Shown here one piece after another: positions 12,230-23,830 of a DNA stretch of 64,000 nucleotides. The position numbers were made by a program, and so were the translations under genes. The notes under the pieces are model-generated. The model worked only from the letters and a program-made list of their open reading frames with translations, was not told the DNA's origin and searched no databases. Source of the stretch: Manis javanica (taxonomy: Eukaryota > Chordata > Mammalia > Pholidota > Manidae). Every line of letters begins with the position of its first letter. Positions within the stretch are counted from its first letter, which is position 1. The stretch covers positions 105,603,001 to 105,667,000 of the forward strand of contig NC_133161.1 of assembly GCF_040802235.1 (NCBI RefSeq), in the 5' to 3' direction.

Positions 12230-12800
12230 CTTATGAAGATGATTATTCTACAACATGATTTTAATGGCTACATAGTAGGGAATTATACAGATGTAGTCTA
12301 TTTCTTCAATGTAGGTCATTTGGGTTATTTCTAAGTTTTAATATTATACATAGTATTGTAGTGAATATTCTTAGTCCAGGATTTGTTGGAATACCTAATT
12401 ATTTCCCAATGTAATTTAAATGAATTTCAATTGTTCCAGAAGTAGAAAAATTACATTTATATATATCTTCTTACCTTAATCTATATGCATATCCATGTCC
12501 ATATCTCCATATCTATCATGACAGAGAAAGAGACATACAAGAAAATTGTGCTGATTTATACTCCTAGAAGTCCAAGGAAGTACAAATTTCCCAGCACTAT
12601 TAGCAACACTAGGGAATATCATGTTTAAAAAAAACCTAATTTGAAGCACTTGATTTATATACCTCCTATTTCTGGCAAGATGGAAATATTTCTATACTTG
12701 TACTAGACATTGATATATTTAAAATTCGTTTATTGTCTATCCATGTGTTTTATCATGCTTGTATTAAAAAATTGGCCTTTTTAAAACTAACCTGAAGAAT
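12230..12800 (-). mobile_element. Old antisense L1 fragment, 3' part
   Basis: The order ATGGCTACATAGTAGGGAA, a 'TTGGGTTATTTCTAAGTTTT' block, and ATAGTATTGTAGTGAATATTC follows the L1M ORF2 C-terminal/3' region read backwards (the familiar 'GGCTGCATAGTATTCC ... AATGAACAT' run). It is heavily diverged and its edges are uncertain. Confidence 0.5.
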
Positions 12801-12817
12801 TATCTTAAAATATAAAT

Positions 12818-13367
12818 TGTGTATTGTGCAGAAAAGAGTTATAATAGCAGGTTTGAGACTGCAATCCTTAAGAGAGGCCAGCTTGTAAGGAAGGCCATTG
12901 GCGGGCACCTGGGAACTTATACTTCTGGGATTTTCTCACCATTCCCTAACTGATGAGAGTGTCTCACCGCACTGAAAATGTTTATACAAGACTGTGGTTT
13001 ATGCTGCCCACCTGCTTTTCTTCTGAGGGTTTGGAATATTGGTACATACTAGGCAGAGGGTGCCCTCAGGACCAGCACCAATAAAACCCTTGGGTACTGA
13101 GTCTCCAGCAAGTTTACCAGGTAGAAAACATTTCACATGTGCTGTCACAATTTTATGCTGTTTGGGATTAGCAAGGCTTCTATGACTCTATTAGGAAAGA
13201 GTCTTAAAAGCTGGCAGTTGGTCTCCTCTGGCTTTACGCACACACATTTCCCCTTTGCTGATGTTGTTCACTATCTTTTCTTGGTAATCATCTCAGCCGT
13301 AAGTGTGACTAAATGCCAGTTCTCCAGAGAAACAACACCCATGGGAGTAGAATAGGGGACCCCTACA
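12818..13367 (+). mobile_element. LTR (solo), 550 bp, plus orientation
   Basis: Begins TGTGTATTGTGC and ends GGGGACCCCTACA, giving TG...CA termini. Internal marks are CACCTGGGAACTTATACTT, GATGAGAGTGTCTCACC, a poly(A) signal in CACCAATAAAACCCTTGGG near 13078, and TCAGCCGTAAGTGTGACTA near the 3' end. Flanks are AAAT before and AAGT after, three of four matching, so a decayed 4-bp target-site duplication is plausible. I recognise the overall pattern of a mammalian ERV LTR but do not assign a family name. Confidence 0.7.
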
Positions 13368-14780
13368 AAGTGATCATTAATCTTGGAATTCATGGACATA
13401 TTGTTTCCAAGATTTACATTTTTATATTACTTTTTATATTCTTTATGGTGTTTTTTGGTCCAAAGAAGGTTGGATATGTGCAAATCAAAACCTCAATCCC
13501 AGGTTTGCCCTTTCTTAAACACTTCCTGCCAAGATCCTTCCTACTCCCGGCTTCATGTGCACCATCACTGTCATGCTGCGCACAATCCTGGTAGTACTTA
13601 AAGGCTAGTCTGGAAGGAAATTATTAATACAGGTGCTTTTTTAGACAGTACCTGCTATATTGTTCAAGTTTCTAAGTATTACATATTTTTAGTCTCTGTA
13701 CCTATGAAGAAGACAAATTCTTTAAATAATTCGGGCATGAAATATTTGTCAAGATCAGCTGTGGACTGTGAATTCCAACTCAACTCCATAAGTGGTGTAA
13801 ATTCCTCCCAGCTCCTTAAAATAGTTTATAGCTTCTACTTTTCAATGTTATGAATTTTCTTCTTTTCCTGGTTTTTGTAAGTAGGTTCTTAAATGAGGGG
13901 ATGGGGAACTGAAGCATGGGCTCCAAGCCAGACAGGAATTTTTAAATGGCAAATATTTTAATATATTTCCTACCAAAGATGTTTTCCATGCAAAATCGTT
14001 AACAGAAATCTTCCACAGCAATCTTTAAAAAATCTTTAACAGAGAATGTAAATTCTAGATTGTAACTGTTAATACAGGAACATTCATACACCTCAGAAGG
14101 AAAAGATACAAAGAAGGGCTTTTAGGAGATTTTGTCCCTTTTTTTAAAGTGACTCAGGTAATTTAGTGGAAACTCTTAAAAGACAGGAAAATTATTCCAA
14201 TTAATTAGAAGTAAAAATGGCTTTTATGTTTTTTTATTTGATTCTGCTTCTGCAGAGTAAAATTAAATATCTTTATACAATTAAGTCTCCTGGTACAAGC
14301 TGCCAAGTATGCAAATAATCTTGTCCTTTTTAGAACATGCTGAAGAGCGCCATTTGTGTATTAAATGGACAAGAGAGGGCTTCAGAACTGACAAGTGAGG
14401 GTCATGACAGGAAAAACAGAACCTAGTGCCCCAGGGAAGGGGCAAAGTCAACACAGGTAAAAACCGTATGAAGGAAGCACTGCAGGCAGCAACCCAAAAC
14501 CCCCCGAGGAAAATAGCCCATGAGACAGGCCATGATAACACCTAATCTCTGAATCTGATTTCTGAACAAAATAAGAAAGAACTGCAAGTCTTTCTTTCAT
14601 GATGTCTCTGTTCTTGAGTTCTAAATTTTGATCTCTCTTTTGGCTGGAATCTTTCCTCAGGGCGTGTGTTAAATAATGATACATAGGCAGTTTATTTTAT
14701 GACTCATTTTCAAGGTATGTCTTCTGTTCATTTTCAGATGTTTTTAAAAAAGTGCCATGTTATAAAATTCTTGCTTCACA
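13368..14780. other. Unassigned AT-rich DNA
   Basis: No named repeat or exon recognised. Several short open frames on both strands (for example 14281-14541 minus and 13313-13594 plus) have no recognisable domains. Confidence 0.45.
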
Positions 14781-14785
14781 GTTCT

Positions 14786-16290
14786 GATTCCCAGCATGGT
14801 GGAATATGGAAGTCAACAAATCCTATCTCCAAAAAGCTACTCTAAAGTGGCTAAAACTGTCAAAAAACATCACTGGATTCAACACTGGAAATTGACCAAA
14901 GGCACACACCAAACCAAAAAGAATATTGAATTTCAGGCTGGAACAGCATGAGTCTTTTGCATTCTCACCTGGAGTTCCTCCCATCCGTTTCCCAGCACCA
15001 CTGCCAGTGGGCACTCGACCAGGACAGGACACTCTGAAAACCAGCCCCTTTGATGGCACTGGTAAAGGACACTCTCTTGACTGTGAGTATTGTCAGCTAC
15101 AGTCAGGATTTCTGTGGCAAGCACATGGGGAAAACTAGCAGCTTGCCTGGGTTGTAGTTCTCTTTGGAGCACGCAGTGGCCCAGACTAGCATTGGCTTAA
15201 AAAGGAAGTTTGGGAAGGTAAGATGGCCACTGGGGGTCTGATAAACTGTACATATGTACTGGTTGACTGGAGACTTGCACACGCCCAGCAGAGATCAGAG
15301 CGCACCCAAGACAACAGACAGGGCTGGCCAGCGGAGCCTGGATACTGAAGACTATAGACAAGATGAAGGGAGTAAAATGAAAGTAAAATTTGGGGCAGGC
15401 TTAAAAATAACTGGATTTACCCAAAAATGAGTCCATCAACACTGAGCAAAAGCCTTACTGGTTTGAGGTCTGTGAGCCCATCTCCAACAAATTAAGTTCC
15501 ATATCCACAGGTCATATCACATATCCCTGAACAGCCAATCTTTAAAAAACAAATTAAGCAGAGATATGAAAATGTACATTGTGGAAGAACAAAGCCTTTA
15601 TAATTTAGTCCAGCCATGTAACCAAAAACAAAAACAAGAAGTATAAAACAGTAAGTGTCAGGGAGAAAAAATGTATGAATATTGGATTGTGACAAAATGC
15701 TATCTAACATGTCTAATACTCAACCAAATATTATAGCACATGCAAAGAAAGAAAAATTTGCCAAATATTCAGGAGAAAAAGCAGTCAAAAGGAAATGTCC
15801 TGAGTGCCATTAGATAATGGATTCATTAAAGCTTTCAAAGTAGCTATTGTAAATATATAAGGAATGAAAAGGAAACCTTGTTAGAAAAAGAGAACCAAGG
15901 GTGAAGACAAGAAATCCATAAAAATAGAAACTCAGTGAAGAACATACAAATATATTTTTTAAAGAATCAAATGGAAATTCTGGAATTGAAAGGTACAATA
16001 ATTAAAATGAAAAATTTTGCCAAGGGATTGAGTGACCGATTTGAGATGGCAGAAAAAACATCAGTGAGCTTGAAGATAAATCAACAGACCATCCAATCTG
16101 AAGGACAGAAAGAAAAAAGGCAGTGGGATGACATTGAAAATATTGAAAGAAAAAGTTGTGAAATGAAGGCAAACCTAAGAGATTAGTAGTTGTGTGGAGG
16201 TGAGGGTGAAAAGGGAGATGGAAAACATAATCATAATTCATGTTTTCTCAAATACTAACAAGTTTGATTAGCTTTTCATACATTTATTGG
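14786..16290 (+). mobile_element. Sense L1 LINE, 5' UTR and ORF1 start, truncated downstream
   Basis: Starts near an L1-type 5' motif (CAGCATGGTGGAATATGGAA). A GC-richer leader to about 15390 includes a second AAGATGGCC motif near 15217. ORF1 sequence follows to about 16190. It stops where the antisense ERV remnant begins at 16296. ORF2 is missing on the far side of that insertion, so it was already truncated or deleted. Confidence 0.65.
15935..16186 (+). pseudogene. L1 ORF1 relic, coiled-coil part
   Basis: An 83-codon plus-strand frame. The segment MEILELKGTIIKMKNFAKGL followed by a DRFEMAEKTSVSLK-type stretch matches the L1 ORF1p coiled coil (the 'LE-x-K-x-x-M-x-EMKN ... R-x-EQAEERIS-x-LE' pattern). 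The protein normally continues into an RNA-binding core, which is absent here because the frame ends at 16186. It supports the L1 call and is not expected to be functional. Confidence 0.7.
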
Positions 16291-16382
16291 CCATCTCTGG
16301 GTAAAATTGCAATATTTCCAGAATCTTTCACCTGGCCTTGTTGCATCTCCATATCAATAGGTTTTTCCAAGGGGTAGAAAGA

Positions 16383-17462
16383 TCAAGGCACCCACTTTAC
16401 TGGATGTGCATTACAGGAATGGGTGCAGCAATTAGGAATGAAGTAGAAGTTTCCTGTACCATATAACCCTACCAGGTCAGTCATGATAGAGAGGTACAAT
16501 GGTTTGTTGAAATGTGGCCTGAAATCAGACACCAATAGTCTACGGAGCTGTTCAGTTCGCCTATGGACAGTGCTATGATGTTTGAATGAGAAGCCCCAAA
16601 AAGGAGCCTTGATCCCTTTGGACATGCTAACACACTTTGCTGCCTCTCCTATACAATTGTATGTCCAAACCAAAGAAGAGTTGTTGGCAGCAGAGCAACA
16701 TCCTGCTGCCAGCCCCAACTTCATTAAACCCTAGAGACACTGTTGAGTGGACATGGCCCTGGATATTTCAATACATGGACCAGTGATGGCTGGCCCTTCT
16801 GGCACCTTGGGGAAAAGGCCTGGAAGCTGGCCTCATGTGTATTCCTGGAGTGGCAACAGAGTGGCCCCCAAAGATCATGGTAGTGCATCCCAAATGTCCA
16901 GGAGGTAAGAGCATCTTATAGGGAAGTTTTGTTTTATGTTTATGGCCAGTACGTGTACCTTCTGTAGCTCTCTATATTGACCCACCTGTAACTCCCACAG
17001 GGAGGGGGGTGAAGATCTGGTATACTAGACCAGGATGAGATCCCATTCCTGCCACTGTTCTATCACAGGATAAATTTCTTGCATGCATCCTACCTGATGG
17101 ACAAGATTTGCCTATCCTGGTGTCATTAAAACTTATCTTACTGTCCTTAGTGTTATTTTCTTCTATAGTCCCTGTGGTCTGGACCAGCTCCGTGGCTGCA
17201 GCTGCTGCATGATGATTGCTCTGAACTCCCCACCCTCCCCATTCAGCTACTGCCTGCCTGTGGAATGGGCAAGCTATGGATTTACTCTGCATAGGACATC
17301 AATCCTAGCTGAATCCTCCAGCTTGAGGATTGTCATGATTTTATTGCTGTTGTTACTGTATATTACGAGTTTGGTTGCAGTGCCCCAGTTTTCTCACACA
17401 GAGGCCATTGTGGAAAATGGGGAATGAGTAGATTGTGATGCAAAATTTCTGGAGAGGTGGGC
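16383..17462 (-). pseudogene. ERV internal remnant, about 1.1 kb
   Basis: Sequence between the two LTR pieces. The minus strand carries two open frames of 113 codons (16383-16724) and 106 codons (16972-17292). I see no protease, RT or integrase catalytic motif in either and cannot place them in gag, pol or env. The full internal region of an ERVL would be several kb, so most is deleted. Confidence 0.45.
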
Positions 17463-17788
17463 TGTGGGTAAAATTGCAAATATTTTCAGAATCTTTAGCC
17501 TGGCCTTAGTTCATCTCCGTATCAATAGGTGTTTCCAAGGAGTGGAGAAAAGTAGCCCATCTCCATATCAATGTGATTACATGGGGAAGTGAGGGCATAT
17601 CTAGACTGGAGAGGTTGGGTGGGGTCCCTTTTTTGCAGCTGGGTTATGAAAGACATGGGCAAGCAAAAATGGATGACTGCTTGTAAGCAATATATACGGT
17701 TCTGCCACTTTATCTCTGCCTTTGACTGATCTTGGTTTCAAAGGCAGTTTGCCCAGGGCTGGGAAAATATTTTCCCCCCAGAGTCACA
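17463..17788 (-). mobile_element. Full-length LTR of the ERVL-like remnant, 326 bp
   Basis: Plus-strand ends are TGTGGGTAAAATTGC and CCAGAGTCACA. On the minus strand this starts TGTGACTCTGG and ends GCAATTTTACCCACA. It acts as the reference against which the left partial LTR (16296-16382) can be aligned. The two copies differ at several positions, so the insertion is old. Confidence 0.65.
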
Positions 17789-17954
17789 CCATTTATGTAA
17801 TGAATTTTTAAAACTCTTGGGTATTCTACCAAGTTTCCTCCTGATTAGAAACTTCCTGCTTCATAGAAGGTGGTCTGTATAAATTCTGTAATCTAAGTCT
17901 CTGAGAGAATTGTTACTCAGAACATCTCTCACCTTGGGGCTTATCATTTATGAA

Positions 17955-19640
17955 TCATAAGCTCTTAATTTTTTTTATTTTGAGATAATTATAGCTTCCA
18001 ATGCAGTTGTAAGCAATAATACAAGAAGACACCATTTATTTTTTATCCAGTTCCCCCAGTGGTAGTCATCGGCAAACTCTAGTATAACATACAACGGAAA
18101 CACGGCCACTGACCCGCAAGGCCCATCAGGTTGCCGTAGAGACGCACCTGCCTCCTCCTGCTCCCGCCCTTTCCGTAATCTCTGGAAACCATTAGTTTGT
18201 TTGACATTTCTAATATTTGCTATCTTTAGAATATTACGTAAGGGAAATCATTGAGTATGTAACTTTTGGATTGGCTGTTTTGACCCAACAAAATTCTCAG
18301 GACCTTCATCGAGGTGGTTATGTGTACCAACAGTTCAATCCATTTCACTGTTGAATAGTAATCCATGGTGTGAATGGGCCCATTTATTTAATCACCTAAT
18401 TATTGAAGGACATGTGGGCTGTTTACATTTTTGGCTATTAAAAATCAAGCTGCTATAAATATTGGTGTAGAAGTTTTGTGTGAACATAACTTTTTATTTC
18501 TCTGGGATAAAGGCCCAGGGGTGCAGTTAATGGGCTTTATGGTAGTTGCATATTTACTATATAAAGAAACTTTCACACTTTTTCAGAAATGACTCTACTA
18601 TTTTACATTGCCAACAGCAAAGTATTAGTAATCCACTTTCTCCATATTCTCTACCACCATTTGGTGGTGTCAGTATTTTTATTTTAACCATTTGATAGGT
18701 GTGTAGTGATGTCTCATTGTGGTTTTAATTTACATTTCCTTAATGGTGTTGAACATCTTTCACATGCTTACTTTACCATCTTTAAGTCCTCATGACATTT
18801 TCAGTAAAATGTTTTTCAATGTCTTTTGCCCATTTTCTACTTGAATTGTTTCATTACTGTTAATTTGGGAGAGTGCTTGATTTTATATACAATAATTCTT
18901 TGTTGGATGTGTGGGTTGGGAATATTTTTTCTCCCATTCTGTAGCTTGTCATTTCATACTCTTAACAGGGTCTTTTAATTTTAATGAAATCCAATTTACC
19001 AATTTTTCCTTTTATGGATAATGCTTTTGGTGTCATATCTACCCCTAGATCTGCAAGATTTTTCTGCTATTTCTTTTCAAAATTTTCTTATAATTTTGCA
19101 CTTATATTCATGACCCATATTAAGTTAATTTTTTTTTAAAGTATTAGACCTTGTTTGAAGTTCATTTTAATTCCTATGAATGTCTACTTTTTCTGGCATC
19201 ATTTGTTTAAAAAATCTATCTTTTAATTGCTTTTGCACCTTTATCAATAGTCAGTTGGTAATATTTGTGTGGGGCTGTTTCTGGATTCACAATTCTGTCC
19301 CATTGCTCTGTGTGTATCCCTCTCTAATACCACACAGTCTGATTACTGTAGCTATAAAACAAGTCTTGAAATTGGGTAAACTGATTCCCCTCACTTTATT
19401 CTTCTTTTTCAAAATTCAGAATAAATAAAAATTCTTTTTGCTTCTACATGCAAATATTTCTTATCCGTGTCTAAATATTAATAATCTTGTTTATGCCTAC
19501 AAAAAAAGCTTACTGTGAATTTGGTAAGAATTGGATTAAACTTGTATATCAGTTCAGGGGGAATTGACATCTTTACTATGTTTTGTCTCCAAAACAATGA
19601 AAATGATATGTCCCTCTCTTCTTTAAGCCTTCTTTCATTT
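17955..19640 (-). mobile_element. Antisense L1 LINE, 3' half
   Basis: Reads backwards from the L1 3' end: TTTTGAGATAATTATAG, then ATTTCACTGTTGAATAGTAA, AATCAAGCTGCTATAAATAT, TCTCATTGTGGTTTTAATTT, TTTGCCCATTTTCTACTTG and ATTACTGTAGCTATAAAAC, the usual order for ORF2 C-terminal to mid ORF2. A patch at 18090-18180 is unusually CpG-rich for this family position. It stops near 19640. Confidence 0.8.
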
Positions 19641-19838
19641 ATTTCAAATGAGTGTACATGTGAAGAGAGTGGATGAAAGTCCTAGTTCCCTACACAGAGG
19701 GAGAGGGGAAGGTTCCATCATGGCCTGGTGAGCTAGGAGCCCCACTGCTTTGCTGATACGAGTGGAAATAGGATCACCATTTTTTCTGCAGTATTAAGCT
19801 GGAGTTAGAGGCATTCGCAAAAAGTTTTCTCTTAGTAG
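19641..19838. other. Short unassigned stretch left of the solo LTR
   Basis: Lies between the antisense L1 and the LTR. Joined across the LTR, it would continue into the L1-like 3' UTR sequence at 20524-20845, so it may be part of the same older element. I cannot confirm this. Confidence 0.3.
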
Positions 19839-20523
19839 TGAGACAGGGACCATGGGCCTAGACAGACTAGGGTGATGGCCTCTGGAAAAAAACAAAAGCA
19901 AGATAATCCATTGTGAGATTTGCTTTGGCCTGCTGGGGGGCCAAAAGTTATTTCTTTTCAAAATTTTCTTATAATTTTGAAAGTTATTTTTCTAACTTTA
20001 CCCAAGTGCTGCTTTTCTTCCTCTAGCCCTAAACAAATGATTTGTTGCAACTTGGGCAATGTAGCAAGCAAGCCCAAAACACCATAGTAAAAACAAGAAG
20101 GATTCCATCTTAAAACCTAATTAGTTAAAAAGTAAGTTTCTTAACAAACAGACAATAATTCAGCCCACCTTGGGAGCAAGCAGGCAGCCTTGAGTGATAA
20201 CGCTCCAGACCAAGAAGCTGCTAGCCTGGGAGGAAATCAGAGCAGTAAGATTCTTGTAAATAACCAGGGAGACTAATAAGAAACTTAGTATTTCTTCAGA
20301 GGTATTTGGGACCACTTAGCAGGTGTGCATCCCTAGCCCTTTGTCTCTCAACCGTTATAAATCCCCTAAACAATGCACCAGCGGCTCTCTTGTCCCCTTC
20401 TGGCCTGAGCCAGGAGCTCTGTCCTCTTGCTTTCTCTCTAAATAAAAGCCTCTGTCTTGCTCTCCTACCTTGAGTGTTTGGGAAGTTCATTCTTCGGCTC
20501 CGTGAACAAGAACCCCGGCATCA
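19839..20523 (+). mobile_element. ERV1-like solo LTR, copy 1
   Basis: Begins TGAGACAGGGACCATGGG and ends CCCCGGCATCA. A TATA-like TTATAAATCCCC is near 20356, and the poly(A) signal is TAAATAAAAGCC near 20438. Flanks are GTAG (19835-19838) and GAAG (20524-20527), a 4-bp target duplication with one mismatch. It shares its start, the ACAGACAATAA block, the promoter region and the 3' end with the LTR at 51797-52372, so both belong to one family. No primer-binding site or polypurine tract is seen beside it, so it is a solo LTR. It carries an extra templated insertion at about 19950-19989. Confidence 0.85.
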
Positions 20524-20845
20524 GAAGGCTGCACCTTTCCGGGTCCTTTCAGTAGAGAAAGCAGACTTCCTGGGGCTTTTTATGTCTGCACCTGTCAGCA
20601 CTTCTGGGTCTCCAGCCTCTTCATCTCCAAGTCTCCAATGCATGAGGCAAAAAGACAACCTGGGAACTCGACATTGTTTCATCGCTTGGGTCCCAGTGTC
20701 ACCTGCCAGTCTGCCTTCCTCTCTCTACCTTTCAAAGTTTTATGTTTCTTTTATATAAAATATCCAAGATTTTTAGCTGTTTTAAACAGGAGGAATAGGG
20801 GAAAGTATACCTACCCCATCTTCCCATAAGTGAAACATGAAATCT
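20524..20845 (-). mobile_element. Probable antisense L1 3' UTR fragment
   Basis: The run CATGAGGCAAAAAGACAACC, CTACCTTTCAAAGTTTTATG, then ATATCCAAGATTTTTAGCTG and GGAGGAATAGGGGAAAGTA resembles L1M 3' UTR sequence read backwards. It is assigned from memory of the pattern only. Confidence 0.4.
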
Positions 20846-20935
20846 TAATGTAATATCCATTTTATTCTTTTATGTGATTGCTTTATGTTCCACTTAACAA
20901 GCCTCTTAAGGTCACAGTAATCATTTTCTGCATTA

Positions 20936-21523
20936 ATTTATTATTACTGCCTAACAAATTACCAAATTAATTGACTTAAAACAGCATGCATTTATGTTTT
21001 TCAGTTTCCATGGGGCAGGAGTCTTGGCACAGCTTAGCTGGGTCCTCTGCTCAGAGTCCCACAGAGCTGAAATCAGGGCTGGAGCTGGGGGTCTCCATCG
21101 AGGGTTATTCAGGTTGCTGACAGAATTCAGTTCCTTTCGGTTGTAGGACTGGGACCTTTGGCTCCAAGAGGCTGGCCTCTCCGTGGTCAGTCCACAGATG
21201 GCTGTTTGCCTCTCCAGGACCAGCAGGAGGCTGTCTCTGTGTTTTGAACCTCTCCCTGAGGAGGCCTGGGCCTTCTCTTAGAGGGCTTGCTCATCTGGTT
21301 AGGTGAGGCCTAAGCAAGATAATCTTCCTTCTGATTAACTTTAGTCAACTGATTAAGGAACTCAATTACGCCTTAAAAAGTCTCTCACCTGTCAGATAAG
21401 CTAATCAAGAGGGTAAAATCCCCTCATTTCATTAGTCCCACCCACATTCAAGGAGAGGGACTTAAGCAGGGCGGGAAGGCGGGAGTCTTGAGGGTCACTG
21501 TAGAATTCTTCCTGTCACATTTC
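20936..21523 (-). mobile_element. MaLR/ERVL-like LTR, minus orientation
   Basis: Plus-strand left end TTATTACTGCCTAACAAATT, then GACTTAAAACAGCATGC, CAGTTTCCATGGGGCAGGAG, CTTAGCTGGGTCCTCTGCTC, and right end GAATTCTTCCTGTCACA. On the minus strand it starts TGTGACAGGAAG and ends with the GTTTTAAGTCAATTAATTTG / GGTAATTTGTTAGGCAG type of end common to ERVL-MaLR LTRs. It looks complete and solo. I do not assign a subfamily. Confidence 0.7.
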
Positions 21524-21714
21524 CTGTGTTTTCCTTAAGGTTTAAGTTCACACATCAGACTTCAATCAGAAAGTGATATTTATATATCACATGATGTAGA
21601 CATACAACTTCATTCATTCTTCCCCGTGGGGAGCTGTGCCTGCCCCGTTGTAGGGTGGCTCTCCCCCCGCGGTTATCTGCACTAACACATCTGAGATGAA
21701 TCACGTGGAGCCGT

Positions 21715-23000
21715 ACGTGCATGCTTGTGTTTCTGTGGTCTACTTAGTCCACTGGTCAATTTGCCTGTATCTATCCCTGTCCACATTATCTTAATTTCTA
21801 TCCGCATGAGCTCTGATGATCTGGAAAAACGACTTCTTTTTTTTTGCTTGAGGGGTACTTTGGTTATTTTCAGGCCTTTGATTTTTCATATTAATTTTAG
21901 AATCAGTTTGTCAAGTGACAAACTCTCTGAGGGCTCTTGTTAGAGGCAGTTTATCTGTAGATGAAACTGAAAATTTTTATCTTTATTAGCACATCTTCCT
22001 ATTTATAAATACAGTAAACACCTCCATTTATTTAAACCTTCTTTAATCTTAAATTATATATGATGTGCTTCTCACAAAACTGGAAATAGATTATTTTTTT
22101 CCTTAAGTAATTGTTTCTGTTCTAATTGTTGCTGCTATTATAAATGGCAGCCTTAAAGAATAAATTTCTAACTGTGGCATGCAGAAATACAATTGATTTT
22201 TTAATATCTTATATTGGACCAATAATAAAATTCTTATTAATGTTAATGTGTCTAAAGATTATTTTTAAATAAACATACCATCTAACAATAGTGACAACTT
22301 CATGTCTTTTCAAGACTCATACCCTTTATTTACTTCTTTTTATCTTAATGTACTGAGTAGTGTCTCCAATAAAATTTGGAATAGTACTGGTGATAGTGGA
22401 CACTGTTGTCTCATCCCTGTAATGTCACAGAATAATTTTTGTGAGTTTTTAAATATTCTTTTCAAATTAAGCAAGAGTCCTTCTTTTTCTAGCTTGCAAA
22501 GAGTTCTTTTTTGATGATATACACATTCTGAATTTGACCAAATACTTTTTCCACATGTATTTATAAATATTTTCTCCTTTACATCTTTAATTTTGATGCA
22601 TTATTTAATTAATTTTCTGACGTTAAATAATCTTTGCTTTCAAAAACACAAACAATTTGGTGACAGATTTCATTTTATATATTTTGGATATTTTGTTCTC
22701 AATGTTATTAATGTTGGACAATTTTGCATTTATGTTTATTAATAAAATTGGTCTCTAGTATTCTTTTTATGGATTTCATGGTTTGATATAAAGTTAAGCT
22801 CAACTCTTAGGATGAATTATGGTATAGTCTCTGTTTTCCATTTTCTAAAGTGTTGTAAGACACTGAATTATCTGTTCTTGGAACACTTGATAGACCTCTC
22901 CTATAAAGCATCTTTTAGGAAGATTTTTCAAACACTGATGCAATATTGTTAATGCTTTTTAACCATTTCAGATTTTATCTTTATAGCTTACGTTTTCCAG
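21715..23000 (-). mobile_element. Antisense L1 LINE, mid ORF2
   Basis: Diverged ORF2 read backwards: GGTACTTTGGTTATTTTCAG, ATATTAATTTTAGAATCAG, CTCCATTTATTTAAACCTTC, TTGGAATAGTACTGGTGATA, GACACTGTTGTCTCATCCC. This overlaps in ORF2 coordinates with the L1 piece at 17955-19640, so it is a separate insertion rather than a continuation. Confidence 0.7.
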
Positions 23001-23830
23001 GAATTTGTCTTACTTTGTTTTAGTTTTTAATTCACCTCTCTTCAATATCCTCACATAATTAAAAATGAGGCACAGGTTAATAAAAGTCAGGCATGGAGAC
23101 GCCTATTCTCACTCCTTTCTCAGTCATCATTCTTTATTCCTTGCTCCCAAATACAATTATTTTTATTAGTTGTTTTTTAATTTGCCCAGGGTTTCCTTTT
23201 GCAAACACAACATACACAAATTTATTTTTATTGTATCTGTTTCTTCAAAAGGTGTTTATGAACCCTACACTGTTGAGCTGTGTTACCGGCAGCAGTCTGA
23301 AGGCAGATGAGGGGAGAGGGAATGGCTAGAAGATATGCAAAGGGTCGGCTCCATGCAAAGATCATCAGCCCAGGAAGGGCAGGTAAGGCACAGAGAATGG
23401 GTGTAGTCTGGGTGGGGCCACCACACTGACCCGTGTAAATAGCTATTTTAAAACATAAATAACTATTTTAATTCTATACAATGCAAGCATCAGCAGCCGT
23501 GTGGGATCTAAGTGGTGATTTGGAGCCAGGGGACTACCACACATTACTTGGGAGGTCATGCCCCGTACAAGATGAAGCAGCCACCTCAGGCTTCCTCTTA
23601 TTTGGGAGATCTTGCAAATTTTTGAATTTGTGTGAGAAGTGATGTAATGAAGGAGATGTTAGAGGAGAAAGAAATCATTGGTCAGGGATGACATCCTCAA
23701 AGAGCAATTGCTGCAGAGGAGGGAAGCTCCCAGCTTCCTGTTACCATTAACCTTGTGGTGTTGTGAGTTGTAAAGAGTCAGGGGCAAAAAATGAAAAGTG
23801 CACAATCAGATACTTTTAAAAAAACTTACA
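23001..23830. other. Unassigned DNA with a locally duplicated patch
   Basis: No gene recognised. Contains the first copy (23434-23493) of a short patch repeated at 24813-24850, reported as a finding. Confidence 0.4.

Larger units (their letters stand above)
16296..17788 (-). mobile_element. Antisense ERVL-like proviral remnant with two LTR ends
   Basis: Two direct copies of about 85 bp (from GGGTAAAATTGCAA through CTCC[AG]TATCAATAGG) lie at 16296-16382 and from 17463. The right copy continues to 17788 as a complete LTR-sized unit. CCATC (16291-16295) and CCATT (17789-17793) flank the whole element, a 5-bp duplication with one mismatch, as expected for an ERVL-class insertion. The left LTR keeps only its outer end, so a deletion removed the rest of it together with most of the interior. 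I infer minus orientation because the right unit then reads TG...CA with a TATA-like ATATATT element. Both arrangements start and end TG/CA, so orientation is not certain. Confidence 0.7.
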
